From Caulobacter sp. Root655 (GTDB taxonomy: Bacteria > Pseudomonadota > Alphaproteobacteria > Caulobacterales > Caulobacteraceae): DNA of 64,000 nucleotides. Below the pieces are notes generated by a model. The model was given only the letters and a program-made list of their open reading frames with translations. It had not been told where the DNA came from and ran no database searches. Below are positions 23,873 through 32,665 of this stretch, piece by piece (within the stretch, counting starts at the first letter, position 1; each line of letters begins with the position of its first letter). The stretch lies in NCBI RefSeq assembly GCF_001427665.1, contig NZ_LMHC01000026.1, positions 125,044 to 189,043 on the forward strand, given 5' to 3'. A program made the translations under genes and the position numbers.

Positions 23873-25381
23873 ATGCACGAGACCAGCACGGCTGCTGCGC
23901 GCTTCGTCGCGCTCCGGCGCAGCTTGGCCTATCTGATCGACAATCGCGCGACGCTGGCCCGCCGGATTCCGGTCGGAGCGGTGGTGGCGGCCGTGGTAAT
24001 CCCGCTGGTCGGCTGCGACACCGGCCCCAGCTTCTGGTTCCACAAGCGCGCCTCCGCCTGCCCGCGTCCTCAGGCCGCGCAAGGGGTTTCCGGCCAGTTC
24101 AACCAGCAGCAGCAGGAAATTCGCGCCCTGCGCCAGGGCGGTTTTCGGGGCGACTTCTTCGCCCAGCTGGAACTGGCCCGCCGCTACGAGGGCCAGCGCG
24201 CGGTCGACAAGAACCTCGAGGACCCGGTCGAGGCGGCGGTCTGGTACGCCATGGCCCTGGCCAATGCCGGCGGCTATTCGCCGATCGCCGCCTACGAGCG
24301 GCGGGGCGGCAAGGACAGCGGGGCGCTGTCGCGATTCGACGACTGCCGGGCCTTCGAGCGGCATGCCGCCTACGGCGCCCTGGACCGCCTGCTGTCGCGG
24401 ATGTCGACCGAGGAACGCGAGAAGGTCCGCAACCGGGTGATCTATGTCCTCTCCACCCAGGGGGCCGACGGCTACCGGGTGCTGGCGCGGATGCACGACG
24501 GCTTCTTCGGCCCGTTCGGCGAGCCGTCCGACAACCTGCAGGCCATCGAGGCCTACGGCTCGCGGAAGCGCACCGGCGCCCCGGCCGCCCTCGACCTGTT
24601 CCGGCGCAACGACGTCGACGCCTATCTCTACAATTATCTGGCGGTGCAGACCGGCGACGTCTCGGCCTATGTGATGCTCAAGGACTTCGAACGCTCCTCG
24701 CCGCAGCGCGCCTCCTACGGCGGCTTCGTCGAGACCAAGGCCAAGCGCTGGATTCCGCCCTACGAGTTCTATCCGCCTGAATCGCCCGACTCCGGCGTGC
24801 CGCATTCCGACGAGAGCGATCCGTCGGGCGACGCCAAGGAGGCCGCCCTGGCGCGGCTCAATGAGTTGCCCTTCGTCCACATCGGCGAGGCCCTGGCCTA
24901 TCTGCGGGTGATCCCGGCGCCGCTGCTCGATGAGCGGATGCTCAGCACGAATGACGCCCAGACCTTCCAGGCGATGGTCGGCCGGCCGATCACTGGCCGC
25001 CTCAGTGGCATCGAGAAGGTGCGCGCCGTGCAGTACGCGGCGGTCAATGGCTCGTCCAAGGCCCAACTGGTTCTGGCCGTGATGTACTCCGAAGGCGTCG
25101 GCGTGCCACGCGACTACGCCCGCGCCTATCACTGGTACGAGGAGGCCGAGCGCCAGGGGTCGGCCGAGGCCAAGTACGCCATGTCGACCTTCTTCTCGCT
25201 GGGCCTGCAGGGCGTGGCCGACCAGGACCGGGCCAAGGCCGTGGTCTACCAGTTGGACGGCGCCCTGGCCGGCTTCAAGCCGTCGGTCTGGCGGCTGCAG
25301 CAGCTGCTGTCGCAAGTCTCGCGTCCGCCACGCGCCGCCGGCGAACGCGCCCGGCCCTATATCGAAAGGGACTACCGATGA
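23873..25381 (+). CDS. Sel1-repeat protein, probable lipoprotein
   Basis: This 502-residue protein starts after GAGGGGGAGCG. A hydrophobic stretch (VGAVVAAVVIPLVGC, about 34-48) ends in a lipobox-like LVGC, suggesting membrane anchoring after an unusually long N-region. Sel1/TPR-like repeats are seen at about 95-145 (LELARRYEGQ, AAVWYAMALANAGG) and again at about 390-450 (AVMYSEGVGVPRDYARAYHW, YEEAERQGSAEAKYAMSTFF). Sel1 repeats usually bind protein partners. It is the first gene of four whose stop and start codons overlap (next at 25378). The complex they might form has no known function that can be recognised. Confidence 0.85.
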   Translation: MHETSTAAARFVALRRSLAYLIDNRATLARRIPVGAVVAAVVIPLVGCDTGPSFWFHKRASACPRPQAAQGVSGQFNQQQQEIRALRQGGFRGDFFAQLELARRYEGQRAVDKNLEDPVEAAVWYAMALANAGGYSPIAAYERRGGKDSGALSRFDDCRAFERHAAYGALDRLLSRMSTEEREKVRNRVIYVLSTQGADGYRVLARMHDGFFGPFGEPSDNLQAIEAYGSRKRTGAPAALDLFRRNDVDAYLYNYLAVQTGDVSAYVMLKDFERSSPQRASYGGFVETKAKRWIPPYEFYPPESPDSGVPHSDESDPSGDAKEAALARLNELPFVHIGEALAYLRVIPAPLLDERMLSTNDAQTFQAMVGRPITGRLSGIEKVRAVQYAAVNGSSKAQLVLAVMYSEGVGVPRDYARAYHWYEEAERQGSAEAKYAMSTFFSLGLQGVADQDRAKAVVYQLDGALAGFKPSVWRLQQLLSQVSRPPRAAGERARPYIERDYR

Positions 25382-26820
25382 CCCGCTTCCGCCAGCTCGT
25401 CGCGGCCCTGGCGGTGGCGACCCTCGGGTTCGGTGTTTTGCCAGAGGCCGCCCTCGCCGGCTCGCCCGACGCCAAGATCGACCAGCAGATCCGCCCGTGC
25501 TTCGGCCTGCTGCTCGAGCCGAACCTGTCGACCGGCTGCCGGGTCAAGCATTACCGCAAGCCCAAGCCGCGCTACGGCGCGGGCTACGGCCACGGCCGGG
25601 GCGGTCGCTACCGCACCTTCGTCGACTGCGACCGCGCCTATCCGGGCGAGGTCAGCGACGTGCTCGATCGGCTGTACGAGGGTGACACCCTGACCCTGCG
25701 CTCGCGCGGCGGCGGAGCCTGCGTCGATTCCCTGAACGTCACCAAGTCGGTGACCATCGTCGCCGACGGTTACGCGCCGACGCGCGGCCGGCCGATCCTG
25801 GTCGCCCCAGCCGGCCAGCCCTGCATCCGCATCGCCGCCGGCGTGCGGTACGTGGTCATCGAGGGCCTGGGCATCGACGCCCTGCGGGCCGGTTCGGCCT
25901 CGTGCATCATCGGTCGGGCCACCGAACTGGCGCTGAAGAACGTGGTGGTCCGCTACGACGGCGACGCCTCGGCCCTCGACCTGGGGGAAAGCCGGCTGGA
26001 AGCCTCGAACGTCACCTTCATCGGCCGCACCCGCCAGGCGGTGGTCAAGGCCACCGGCGCGATCATGGCCGACAATGTCGAGGTCGCCGCCACCGCCATC
26101 GGCGCGGCCTTCGAGGCCGGCGAGGACAGCCGCATCCGCGACTTCCGCGTCATCCGCCTGGGCGACTGGACCGGCTCCAGCCGCAGCCGCAATTCGGCGG
26201 GCTTCGTGCTGGCCGGCATGAACCGCTCGCAGCTGGTGCAGATCGAGGGCCTATACGTCGACGGCTTCTCGCGCGGGATCTATGTGGGCGGCGGCGACGA
26301 GACCACTCTGCTGCGCCCCGTGGTCCGCGACAGCGACTGGGCCGTGGTGCTGGAGAACGCCGACCTGCGGGTGCTGGAGGGCAAGCTCGAAGCCACGGAC
26401 GTGGGCGTCTATGCCGGCTCGGGCACGGTCTACGCCGCCGACAACGCCATCGCCGGGGTGATGCGGGCCGGGCTGTTCGCCGACAACGGCGCCCAGGTGC
26501 GGGCCCGCGACAACCGCGTCTACGCCAGGCCCGGTGGCTGCGAGGCCCTGATCACCGGCTATTTCGACGGCAAGCTGACCTGCCAGCCGTGGTTCGAGGG
26601 GCCGGAGCTGTTCCGCACGCCGCGCGACCGGTCCCGACTGGATTTCGACGGCTACTGGCCGATGGCCAGCCTGGCTACGACCGCCGCCGCGGCGCCGCGC
26701 CTGCCGGGTGATGGCCTGGCCGGCGGTCTGGACTTGCAGGACGCCTCGGCCGCCGCCGGAGGTCCTGTTGGCCCCGGTTCGCCTCAGCCCTATGCGCCGC
26801 AAGGAGGAACCTCGCGATGA
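25378..26820 (+). CDS. Exported right-handed beta-helix protein
   Basis: This 480-residue protein has a clear signal peptide (FRQLVAALAVATLGFGVLPE then AALAG). The body shows repeated short beta-strand motifs (NVTKSVTIVADGY, ALKNVVVRYDG, LEASNVTFIGR, DNVEVAATAIG, ALDLGES) characteristic of parallel beta-helix folds used for polysaccharide binding or cleavage. No catalytic signature of a known lyase is recognised. Four cysteine residues in the first 130 residues may form disulfides. Its ATGA overlaps the stop of the Sel1 gene, and its own stop overlaps the next start. Confidence 0.8.
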   Translation: MTRFRQLVAALAVATLGFGVLPEAALAGSPDAKIDQQIRPCFGLLLEPNLSTGCRVKHYRKPKPRYGAGYGHGRGGRYRTFVDCDRAYPGEVSDVLDRLYEGDTLTLRSRGGGACVDSLNVTKSVTIVADGYAPTRGRPILVAPAGQPCIRIAAGVRYVVIEGLGIDALRAGSASCIIGRATELALKNVVVRYDGDASALDLGESRLEASNVTFIGRTRQAVVKATGAIMADNVEVAATAIGAAFEAGEDSRIRDFRVIRLGDWTGSSRSRNSAGFVLAGMNRSQLVQIEGLYVDGFSRGIYVGGGDETTLLRPVVRDSDWAVVLENADLRVLEGKLEATDVGVYAGSGTVYAADNAIAGVMRAGLFADNGAQVRARDNRVYARPGGCEALITGYFDGKLTCQPWFEGPELFRTPRDRSRLDFDGYWPMASLATTAAAAPRLPGDGLAGGLDLQDASAAAGGPVGPGSPQPYAPQGGTSR

Positions 26821-27359
26821 GCAAACTCGCCGCCGGCCTGCTGGCCGCTCTGACCGTTTCCGCCGCCACGACCGGCGCCTGGGCCCAGGAGGTCGGGGCC
26901 AGCTATCGCGAGCCGCCGCGCCGGGCGCTGCCCTGCGGCGCGCCCCTGACCGGCGAGGCTCCCGACGTCATGACCTATGACCGCGCCACTGGCACCCAGG
27001 TGTTCGTCGGTGGAAAGGGTCAGACCGAGATCAGCGCTTTCAACCGCGACACCGGCTCGTCGGCCGCCCTGCGCGGCGACCTGTCCAAGCCCGGCGTCGC
27101 CGAGGCCTGCGCCGTCGACAAGCTGTCGGGCGACGCCTACCGGGTCAATTCCGACGGCCCCGGCGACATGGCCGTTAGCGGCCGCACCGGCCGGACGGGC
27201 GAACGCTGGGCGTTCCGCGCCCCGGACGGCTCGACCCAGTATTGGGACCCGCGCGCCGACAACCGCTGTTTCCGCGAGGGCGTGGGGATGCAGGCGAACG
27301 GCTCGCTGGCCTCTGGCCCGCGCCCCGATCCGCGCGGCGACGGGCGGTCGGGATGCTGA
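26817..27359 (+). CDS. Small exported protein of unknown function
   Basis: This 180-residue protein has a signal peptide (LAAGLLAALTVSAATTGAWA before QEV). The mature part is polar and lacks any recognised domain. Three Cys residues (in LPCGAP, EACAVD and NRCFREG) and a final Cys are present. Start and stop overlap the neighbours by four and seven bases, so expression is coupled to the beta-helix and lipoprotein genes. It may be a periplasmic accessory of that system; this rests on context only. Confidence 0.78.
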   Translation: MSKLAAGLLAALTVSAATTGAWAQEVGASYREPPRRALPCGAPLTGEAPDVMTYDRATGTQVFVGGKGQTEISAFNRDTGSSAALRGDLSKPGVAEACAVDKLSGDAYRVNSDGPGDMAVSGRTGRTGERWAFRAPDGSTQYWDPRADNRCFREGVGMQANGSLASGPRPDPRGDGRSGC

Positions 27360-27517
27360 GGATGGCGCTGCTGCTCGGCGGGTTGATGCTGGCGCTGAGC
27401 GCTTGCGGCCCGCGTTATTACCCGTCGCCCGACGGTCCGCCGCCGCCGGTCTCGCCGGACATCTCGCGGGTGACGCCGCCTCCGCCGCCGATCGGGGCGA
27501 TCCGGCCGAAGACCTGA
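27353..27517 (+). CDS. Small lipoprotein
   Basis: The 54-residue protein begins at the ATG at 27353, which overlaps the end of the previous gene, or at an ATG nine bases on. A hydrophobic stretch MALLLGGLMLALSAC ends in the lipobox LSAC, so it is probably lipidated at the cysteine. The mature part is about 36 residues, rich in proline (YYPSPDGPPPPVSPD, TPPPPPIG). It closes the four-gene exported operon and is followed at once by a palindromic repeat. The function is unknown. Confidence 0.75.
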   Translation: MLRMALLLGGLMLALSACGPRYYPSPDGPPPPVSPDISRVTPPPPPIGAIRPKT

Positions 27518-27687
27518 AACCCTCTCCCATGGGGAGAGGGAGGGGGCCGCCGCGTAGCGGTGGGAGGGTGAGGGGGTAAGGCCTCAACCGCTCATCCCCG
27601 AAGCCCTGCCCGGATCTTCAACAGCGTAACCCCTCACCCTCCCAAGCTTCGCTTGGGCCCCTCCCTCTCCCTCTGGGAGAGGGTTTC
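27516..27687. repeat. Long palindromic repeat (CCCTCTCCC family, copy 1)
   Basis: This element of about 170 bp has terminal hairpins (AAACCCTCTCCC at the left, GGGAGAGGGTTTC at the right) and internal GGGAGGGTGAGGGG and CCCCTCACCCTCCC blocks that pair. A closely similar element is at 62936-63113. It lies between converging genes and overlaps only the last bases of the lipoprotein gene. Confidence 0.85.
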
Positions 27688-27691
27688 AAAC

Positions 27692-29206
27692 CTATTTCTC
27701 CAGCACCACCGTCGGCAGGAACTTCGGCTCCTTCCGCCGCATCGTCGCCTGCTCATAAGCGAACCCCAGCCCCAGCAGGCGTGCCTCGCTCCAGGCCGGG
27801 CCGATGAAGCTGAGCCCCACCGGCAAGCCGCCGACGTCGCCCATCGGCACGGTCAGGTGGGGATAGCCGGCCACGGCGGGCAGGGTGGTTGACGAGCCGC
27901 CGTAGTGGTCGCCGTTCAGCGGGTCGATGGTCCAGGCCGGGCCGGTGGTCGGGGCGACGATGGCGACCGCGCCGGTCTCCTTCAGGATCCGGTCGATCCC
28001 CTCGGGACCGGCCAGGCGCTTGGCGTCGGCGGCGGCCTTGATGTAGGCGGGGTCGTCATAGCCCTTGGTGGCCTGGGCCTTGTCGAAGGTCTCCTGGCCG
28101 AACCATTCCAGCTCCTTGGGCGTGGCCTTGTTGAAGGCGATCACGTCCTCCAGCGTGCGGGTCCTGACCTTCTTGGGGTCGGTCGAGGCCAGGTAGGCGT
28201 TCAGGTCGACTTTCAGCTCGGTGTAGAGCACCACGCCCTCGGCCTTGCCGATCGGGCCCTCGTCGAAATCCTTCACGTCGACCAGGGTGGCACCTTGGGC
28301 CTTGAGGTCCTTCAGCGCCTGCTCGAACACCGCGTCCGTGCCCGGCGAATAGCCGGTGTAGAAGCGGGCGACGGCCAGGGTGACGCCCTTCAGCGCGTCC
28401 TTGCTCAGACCCTTGGCGTAGTCGGTCTTGCGGGCGTCGGCCTCCCTGGTCGCCGGGTCGGCGGGGTCGGAGCCGGCGATGGCCGTGAGGATCAGGGCCG
28501 CGTCGGTGACCGTGCGGGTCATCGGCCCGGCGGTGTCCTGGCTGTGGCTGATCGGCACGATGTGGGTGCGCGACACCAGGCCGACCGTGGGCTTGAGGCC
28601 GACCAGGCCGTTGATGGCGGCCGGGCAGGTGACCGAGCCGTCGGTCTCGGTGCCGATCGCCGCCGGGACCAGGCCCGCCGCCACTGCCGCCCCCGAACCG
28701 CTGGACGAGCCGCAGGCGCTGCGGTCCAGCACATAGGGATTGCGCACCGTGCCGCCCACGGCGCTCCAGCCGCTGATCGACTTGCTGGAGCGAATATTGG
28801 CCCATTCCGACAGGTTGGCCTTGCCCAGGATCACCATGCCGGCGTCGGTCAGTCGCTTGACCAGGGGCGCGTCGCGGCCGGTGACATTGTCCTTCAGGGC
28901 CAGGGAGCCGGCGGTGGTGGCGGTGTCGTCGGCGCTCTCGATATTGTCCTTCAGCAGGATCGGCACGCCGTGTAGCGGCCCCCGGACCTTGCCGGCCTTG
29001 CGCTCGGCGTCCAGCGCCCGGGCGTCGACCAGGGCGTGGGGGTTGAGGGCGATGACGGCGTGGAGCTGGTCGTTCTTGGCCTTGATCGCGGCGAGCGAGG
29101 CCTCGGTGGCGGAGACGGCGGAAGGCTTGGCGGCCTCCTGGGCGTTAGCGGTCATCGCCAGCAAGGCGGCGGTTGCGCCGCCGATGAGCAAGGCCTGTTT
29201 GATCAC
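27692..29206 (-). CDS. Exported amidase (amidase signature family)
   Basis: This 504-residue enzyme starts most plausibly at the GTG at 29206, giving the signal peptide IKQALLIGGATAALLAMTANA. The frame extends upstream to 29284, but those residues (WVPAFAGKTG) are a translation of the palindromic repeat and not part of the gene. The amidase signature is complete: GVPILLKDN supplies the catalytic Lys, SACGSSSGSGAAVAAGLVPA supplies the cis-Ser, and TDGSVTCPA supplies the nucleophilic Ser. The enzyme should hydrolyse an amide in the periplasm; the substrate is unknown. Confidence 0.92.
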   Translation of the reverse strand: MIKQALLIGGATAALLAMTANAQEAAKPSAVSATEASLAAIKAKNDQLHAVIALNPHALVDARALDAERKAGKVRGPLHGVPILLKDNIESADDTATTAGSLALKDNVTGRDAPLVKRLTDAGMVILGKANLSEWANIRSSKSISGWSAVGGTVRNPYVLDRSACGSSSGSGAAVAAGLVPAAIGTETDGSVTCPAAINGLVGLKPTVGLVSRTHIVPISHSQDTAGPMTRTVTDAALILTAIAGSDPADPATREADARKTDYAKGLSKDALKGVTLAVARFYTGYSPGTDAVFEQALKDLKAQGATLVDVKDFDEGPIGKAEGVVLYTELKVDLNAYLASTDPKKVRTRTLEDVIAFNKATPKELEWFGQETFDKAQATKGYDDPAYIKAAADAKRLAGPEGIDRILKETGAVAIVAPTTGPAWTIDPLNGDHYGGSSTTLPAVAGYPHLTVPMGDVGGLPVGLSFIGPAWSEARLLGLGFAYEQATMRRKEPKFLPTVVLEK

Positions 29207-29245
29207 GCTTGATCCCCCGAATGGCTGGGCCGTGCGGCCTAATCC

Positions 29246-29330
29246 CGTTTTCCCGGCGAAGGCCGGGACCCAGGTGAAACCCACGAGCCGCCCAGGAAGA
29301 ATCTGGGTCCCGGCCTTCGCCGGGAAAACG
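29246..29330. repeat. Palindromic repeat with perfect 28-bp arms
   Basis: The arms at 29246-29273 and 29303-29330 are perfect inverted copies, starting CGTTTTCCCGGCGAAGGCCG, around a 29-bp centre. This is a REP-type unit common in alphaproteobacterial intergenic regions. It lies between the amidase and thioesterase genes on the same strand. Confidence 0.9.
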
Positions 29331-29358
29331 GACTCTGGAGATTCGCCGGGGCGAGCGT

Positions 29359-30141
29359 TCAGATGAACACCGCCACGTTCTGGCGCGCAACGATCAACGG
29401 CGTGCCGGCGCTATCCCACACCGCCATGTCCTGGGCGGAATAGCCTTCGAGGACGGTGTCGGCCCGGCTCTTCATCAGCCGCCAACCGTCGTCTTCCAAA
29501 GGCGGTTGCGCCAGCACGTCCAGCGACCAGGTCATGGTCGAGATCGGGGCGCGTTCGGGAAACAGGGTGACGGCCGGCGGGGGCAGGGCGTCGGCCAGGG
29601 CGATCAGGGCGGCGAGCGAGCGGGCGGCCGGGTCCTTGTGGCGAATCCAGACCAGGAAGTCCGGCGACCCCGGCGTCCCGATCGGCGTCCCGCCCGCCAC
29701 CTTGAAGTCGAACTGCTGGGTGAAGTTGGGGCCCGCGCCGTTCCGGAAGAAGTCGAGACAGTCGGCGGCGGGCGGAACGGCCGGCATGGCCAGGTCGACG
29801 TGCGACAGCCGCGACTGGCGCGCCGCGCCGAAGGTCAGGACGGCCCGGGTGGCCAGGCCCTGCTCGCCGACCAGGTCTACGCCCATGAACAAGGTCGACT
29901 TGCCGCGCCGCAACACCGTGGTCTGGATCGCCAATTCGCCGGCCGCCGGGCCGACGAAGGCGAACTGGCCCGAGCGCAAGGGCGGGGCGTCGGGGACCGC
30001 CCGCGTCGCCGCCTCCAGGCACAGGGCCGCCGACAGCCCGCCATAGGTGGTGCGACCCTGCTGCCAGTCGGGCGTGACATGGGCGGTGAAGCCGCTGTCA
30101 GTGGGGGCGAGGGCGGTCATCAGCTCGGTATAGGCGGTCAC
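29359..30141 (-). CDS. TesB-like acyl-CoA thioesterase family protein
   Basis: This 260-residue cytosolic protein starts with GTG at 30141. It has two hotdog-fold halves. The first includes PDWQQGRTTYGGLSAALCLE, in which the helix start (GG) is the usual thioesterase feature, and FMGVDLVGEQGLATRAVLTF. The second half contains TMTWSLDVLAQPPLEDDGWR and DMAVWDSAGTPLIVARQNVA, a standard double-hotdog ending. It should hydrolyse acyl-CoA esters. It is separated from the amidase by the long palindrome. The chain-length preference is unknown. Confidence 0.85.
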   Translation of the reverse strand: MTAYTELMTALAPTDSGFTAHVTPDWQQGRTTYGGLSAALCLEAATRAVPDAPPLRSGQFAFVGPAAGELAIQTTVLRRGKSTLFMGVDLVGEQGLATRAVLTFGAARQSRLSHVDLAMPAVPPAADCLDFFRNGAGPNFTQQFDFKVAGGTPIGTPGSPDFLVWIRHKDPAARSLAALIALADALPPPAVTLFPERAPISTMTWSLDVLAQPPLEDDGWRLMKSRADTVLEGYSAQDMAVWDSAGTPLIVARQNVAVFI

Positions 30142-30230
30142 GGCAGGTCCTGATTTGCTTCGGACGCGAAGGTTCGTCTTCTTTCGCTACGGAAGTCAAA
30201 TGGGGGGCGGTTGGGGCACGCCCATGGACT

Positions 30231-30251
30231 CCCTCTCCCTTTGGGAGAGGG
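30231..30251. repeat. Short hairpin of the CCCTCTCCC family
   Basis: CCCTCTCCC and GGGAGAGGG form a 9-bp stem around TTT, just past the stop of the DPP IV gene. It matches the terminal hairpin of the long repeats at 27516-27687 and 62936-63113 and may be a solo remnant. Confidence 0.65.
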
Positions 30252-30261
30252 CGCTACCTCC

Positions 30262-32493
30262 CTACCGCCCCTTCAACTGTCGGTCGAAGAACTCCAGGTG
30301 GGTCTTCAGCACGTGCAGGCCCTTGGTCTTGCTGCCGGGGGCGCTGTGGCGTTCGCCGGGATAGAGCATCATCTCGAACGGCGTGGCGTTCTTCTGCAGG
30401 GCCGCGATCAGGCGGGTGCTGTTCTCGAAGATCACATTGTCGTCGGCCATGCCGTGCAGCAGCAGCAGGCTGTTCGGCTTCAGGGCGCCCAGGCGGCTGA
30501 TGACGTCGGACCGGGCGTAGCCGTCCTTGTTGTCCTGCGGCGTGCCCATGAACTGCTCGGTGTAGTGGGTGTCGTACAGGCCCCAGGCGGTGGGCGGAGC
30601 GCCGGCCGCGCCGGCCTTGAACGGGGTGTTCTCGGCGGTCATCAGCATCAGGGTCATGAACCCGCCGTAGGACCAGCCCATGACGCCCAGCTTGTCGGCG
30701 TCGACATAGGGCAGGGTCTTCAGGAAGTTCGCGCCGACCAGTTGGTCGTCGACCTCCACCGTGCCCATCCGGCGGTCCAGGGCCCGCTTGAACTTGGCCG
30801 AACGGTTGCCGCTGCCGCGGTTGTCGAGCTTGAAGATCACATAGCCGTCTTCGAGATAGGGCCGTTCGCCGACCTTCTGCCAGCCGCGGTTCACCGTCTG
30901 GGCGTGCGGACCGCCATAGACCGAGACGATGGCTGGGTACTTTTTCGCGGGATCGAAGCCGGTCGGCTTGAGGATCTCGTAGTGCAGCACTTCACCGTCG
31001 GCGGCCTTCAGGGTTCCGTATTCCGGAACCGGCAGGGTCGCGGCGTAGGGCCAGTAGGGGTGGCCTTCCGCGAGCCGGTTTTCCTCGATCCAGCGCACGC
31101 GCTTGCCGTCGGGGGCGTAGAGCGCGGTCTGGGGCGGGGTCTTGGGATCGCTGTAGCCGCCGGCGAAGGCGCCGCCGGTCTCCGCTACCTTGGCTGTCCA
31201 CCAGCCGCCGGCCGGGGTCAGGGCCTTGGGCTTGCCATTCTTGCCTTGGGGAGCTTTGGCGTAGGAGATTTCGTAGATGCGCCGCTCGATCGGGGTCTCG
31301 ATCGAGGCGCTGAAGATCGCCACCTGGCGCTTCTCGTCGACGCCTTCCAGGGCGGCGACCGGCCAGTCGCCCTGGGTGACCTGGGCGATCAGCTTGCCGT
31401 CTGCGGCGTAGCGGTAGAGGTGGTTGTAGCCCGACTTCTCCGACGACCACAGGAAGCTGCCGTCCGCGAGCGGCTTGAAGTCGTCGTTCAGCTCGATCCA
31501 GTGGCCGTCGGTCTCGGTCAGGATCGTCCTGCCCCGGCCGGTCGCCGGGTCGTGGGCGATCAGTTCCAGGGTCTTCTGGTCGCGGGTCTGGCGCTGGACA
31601 TAGAGGGTCTTGCCGTCGGCCGACCAGTCGACGCGAGCGACATAGATGTCCTTGTTCGGGCCCAGGTCGATCTGGACGGTCTTGCCCGAGGCCAGGTCCT
31701 GGACGAACAGGTCGACCACCGCGTTGGGACGGCCGGCGCGCGGATAGCGCTGCTCGACCACCGTCGCGCCGCCCGGGCCGATGTCGGCGCGCGGGATGAC
31801 GTCGACGCCGCTCTCGTCGACGCGGGTGTAGGCGATGCGGCTGTCGTCGGGGCTCCACCAGTAGCCGGTGAAGCGGTCCATCTCCTCCTGGGCGACGAAC
31901 TCGGCCGTGCCGAACGACAGGGCGTCCTTGCCTTGCGTGGTCAGGGCCCGCTCGGCTCCGCCGACCAGCGGTTTCACGAACAGGTTCTGGTCGCGGACAT
32001 AGGAAACGAAGCCGCCCTTGGGCGAGACCTTGGCGTCGACCTCGTCGCCTGGCGTTTCGGTCAGGCGCGAGACCTTCCCGTCGGCGACGTTGTCCAGATA
32101 GAGGTCGCCGTCCAGCGGGACCAGGATGAAGCGGCCCTGCTGGTCCCAGCTGTATTCGACGATGCCGCGGGCCGAGACGCGGGCCCGTTCGCGACGGGCC
32201 TTTTCGGCTTCCGACAGTTCCTTGGCGCCCGACGATAGGGCCGCCGAGTCGATCATCCGATAGGGCTCGCCGCCCTTGACGTCGGCCGCCCACAGGTCCT
32301 GGACGTTGGCGGCTTCCGGCTTGGCCTTCAGATAGGTGACGCGCTTGCCGTCCGGCGACAGGGCCACGCCCTTGGCCGTGGGGCCCGACAAGGATGGGTC
32401 GGCGAAGATGCGTTCCGGGGTCAGCTTTTCCGCCATGACCGGCGACGAGAGGGCGAGGCAGGCCGCGATGGCCAGGAGCGAGGGTCTGATCAT
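30262..32493 (-). CDS. Prolyl oligopeptidase family serine peptidase, DPP IV type (S9B)
   Basis: This 743-residue protein has a signal peptide (SLLAIAACLALSSPVMA) and should act in the periplasm. The N-terminal beta-propeller spans about 40-490. VAQEEMDRFTGYWWSPDD carries the paired Glu that anchors the substrate N-terminus in DPP IV enzymes. The alpha/beta-hydrolase domain holds GWSYGGFMTL (Ser near residue 610), MADDNVIFEN (Asp near 685) and GERHSAPG (His near 715). It releases N-terminal dipeptides ending in Pro or Ala. It is flanked by palindromic repeats. Confidence 0.95.
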   Translation of the reverse strand: MIRPSLLAIAACLALSSPVMAEKLTPERIFADPSLSGPTAKGVALSPDGKRVTYLKAKPEAANVQDLWAADVKGGEPYRMIDSAALSSGAKELSEAEKARRERARVSARGIVEYSWDQQGRFILVPLDGDLYLDNVADGKVSRLTETPGDEVDAKVSPKGGFVSYVRDQNLFVKPLVGGAERALTTQGKDALSFGTAEFVAQEEMDRFTGYWWSPDDSRIAYTRVDESGVDVIPRADIGPGGATVVEQRYPRAGRPNAVVDLFVQDLASGKTVQIDLGPNKDIYVARVDWSADGKTLYVQRQTRDQKTLELIAHDPATGRGRTILTETDGHWIELNDDFKPLADGSFLWSSEKSGYNHLYRYAADGKLIAQVTQGDWPVAALEGVDEKRQVAIFSASIETPIERRIYEISYAKAPQGKNGKPKALTPAGGWWTAKVAETGGAFAGGYSDPKTPPQTALYAPDGKRVRWIEENRLAEGHPYWPYAATLPVPEYGTLKAADGEVLHYEILKPTGFDPAKKYPAIVSVYGGPHAQTVNRGWQKVGERPYLEDGYVIFKLDNRGSGNRSAKFKRALDRRMGTVEVDDQLVGANFLKTLPYVDADKLGVMGWSYGGFMTLMLMTAENTPFKAGAAGAPPTAWGLYDTHYTEQFMGTPQDNKDGYARSDVISRLGALKPNSLLLLHGMADDNVIFENSTRLIAALQKNATPFEMMLYPGERHSAPGSKTKGLHVLKTHLEFFDRQLKGR

Positions 32494-32553
32494 GGCGCGG
32501 GACGCTAGAGGCGAGCGTGGCCGTTGTCAGCAGGGAAAGTGGGGGAGACGCCC

Positions 32554-32660
32554 TGCGTCCTTCGAGGCCCGCTGCGCGGGCGCCTCAGGATGAGGAATTC
32601 AGAGCCAATCCACGTTCCTCATCCTGAGGTGCGAGGCGAAGCCGAGCCTCGAAGGACGCA
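32554..32660. repeat. Palindromic repeat (TGCGTCCTTCGAGG family)
   Basis: The outer arms TGCGTCCTTCGAGGC and GCCTCGAAGGACGCA and the inner arms CCTCAGGATGAGGA and TCCTCATCCTGAGG give a nearly complete palindrome of about 107 bp. It fills the gap between two leftward genes. Repeats of this form are well known in alphaproteobacteria. Confidence 0.85.
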
Positions 32661-32665
32661 CGGCC

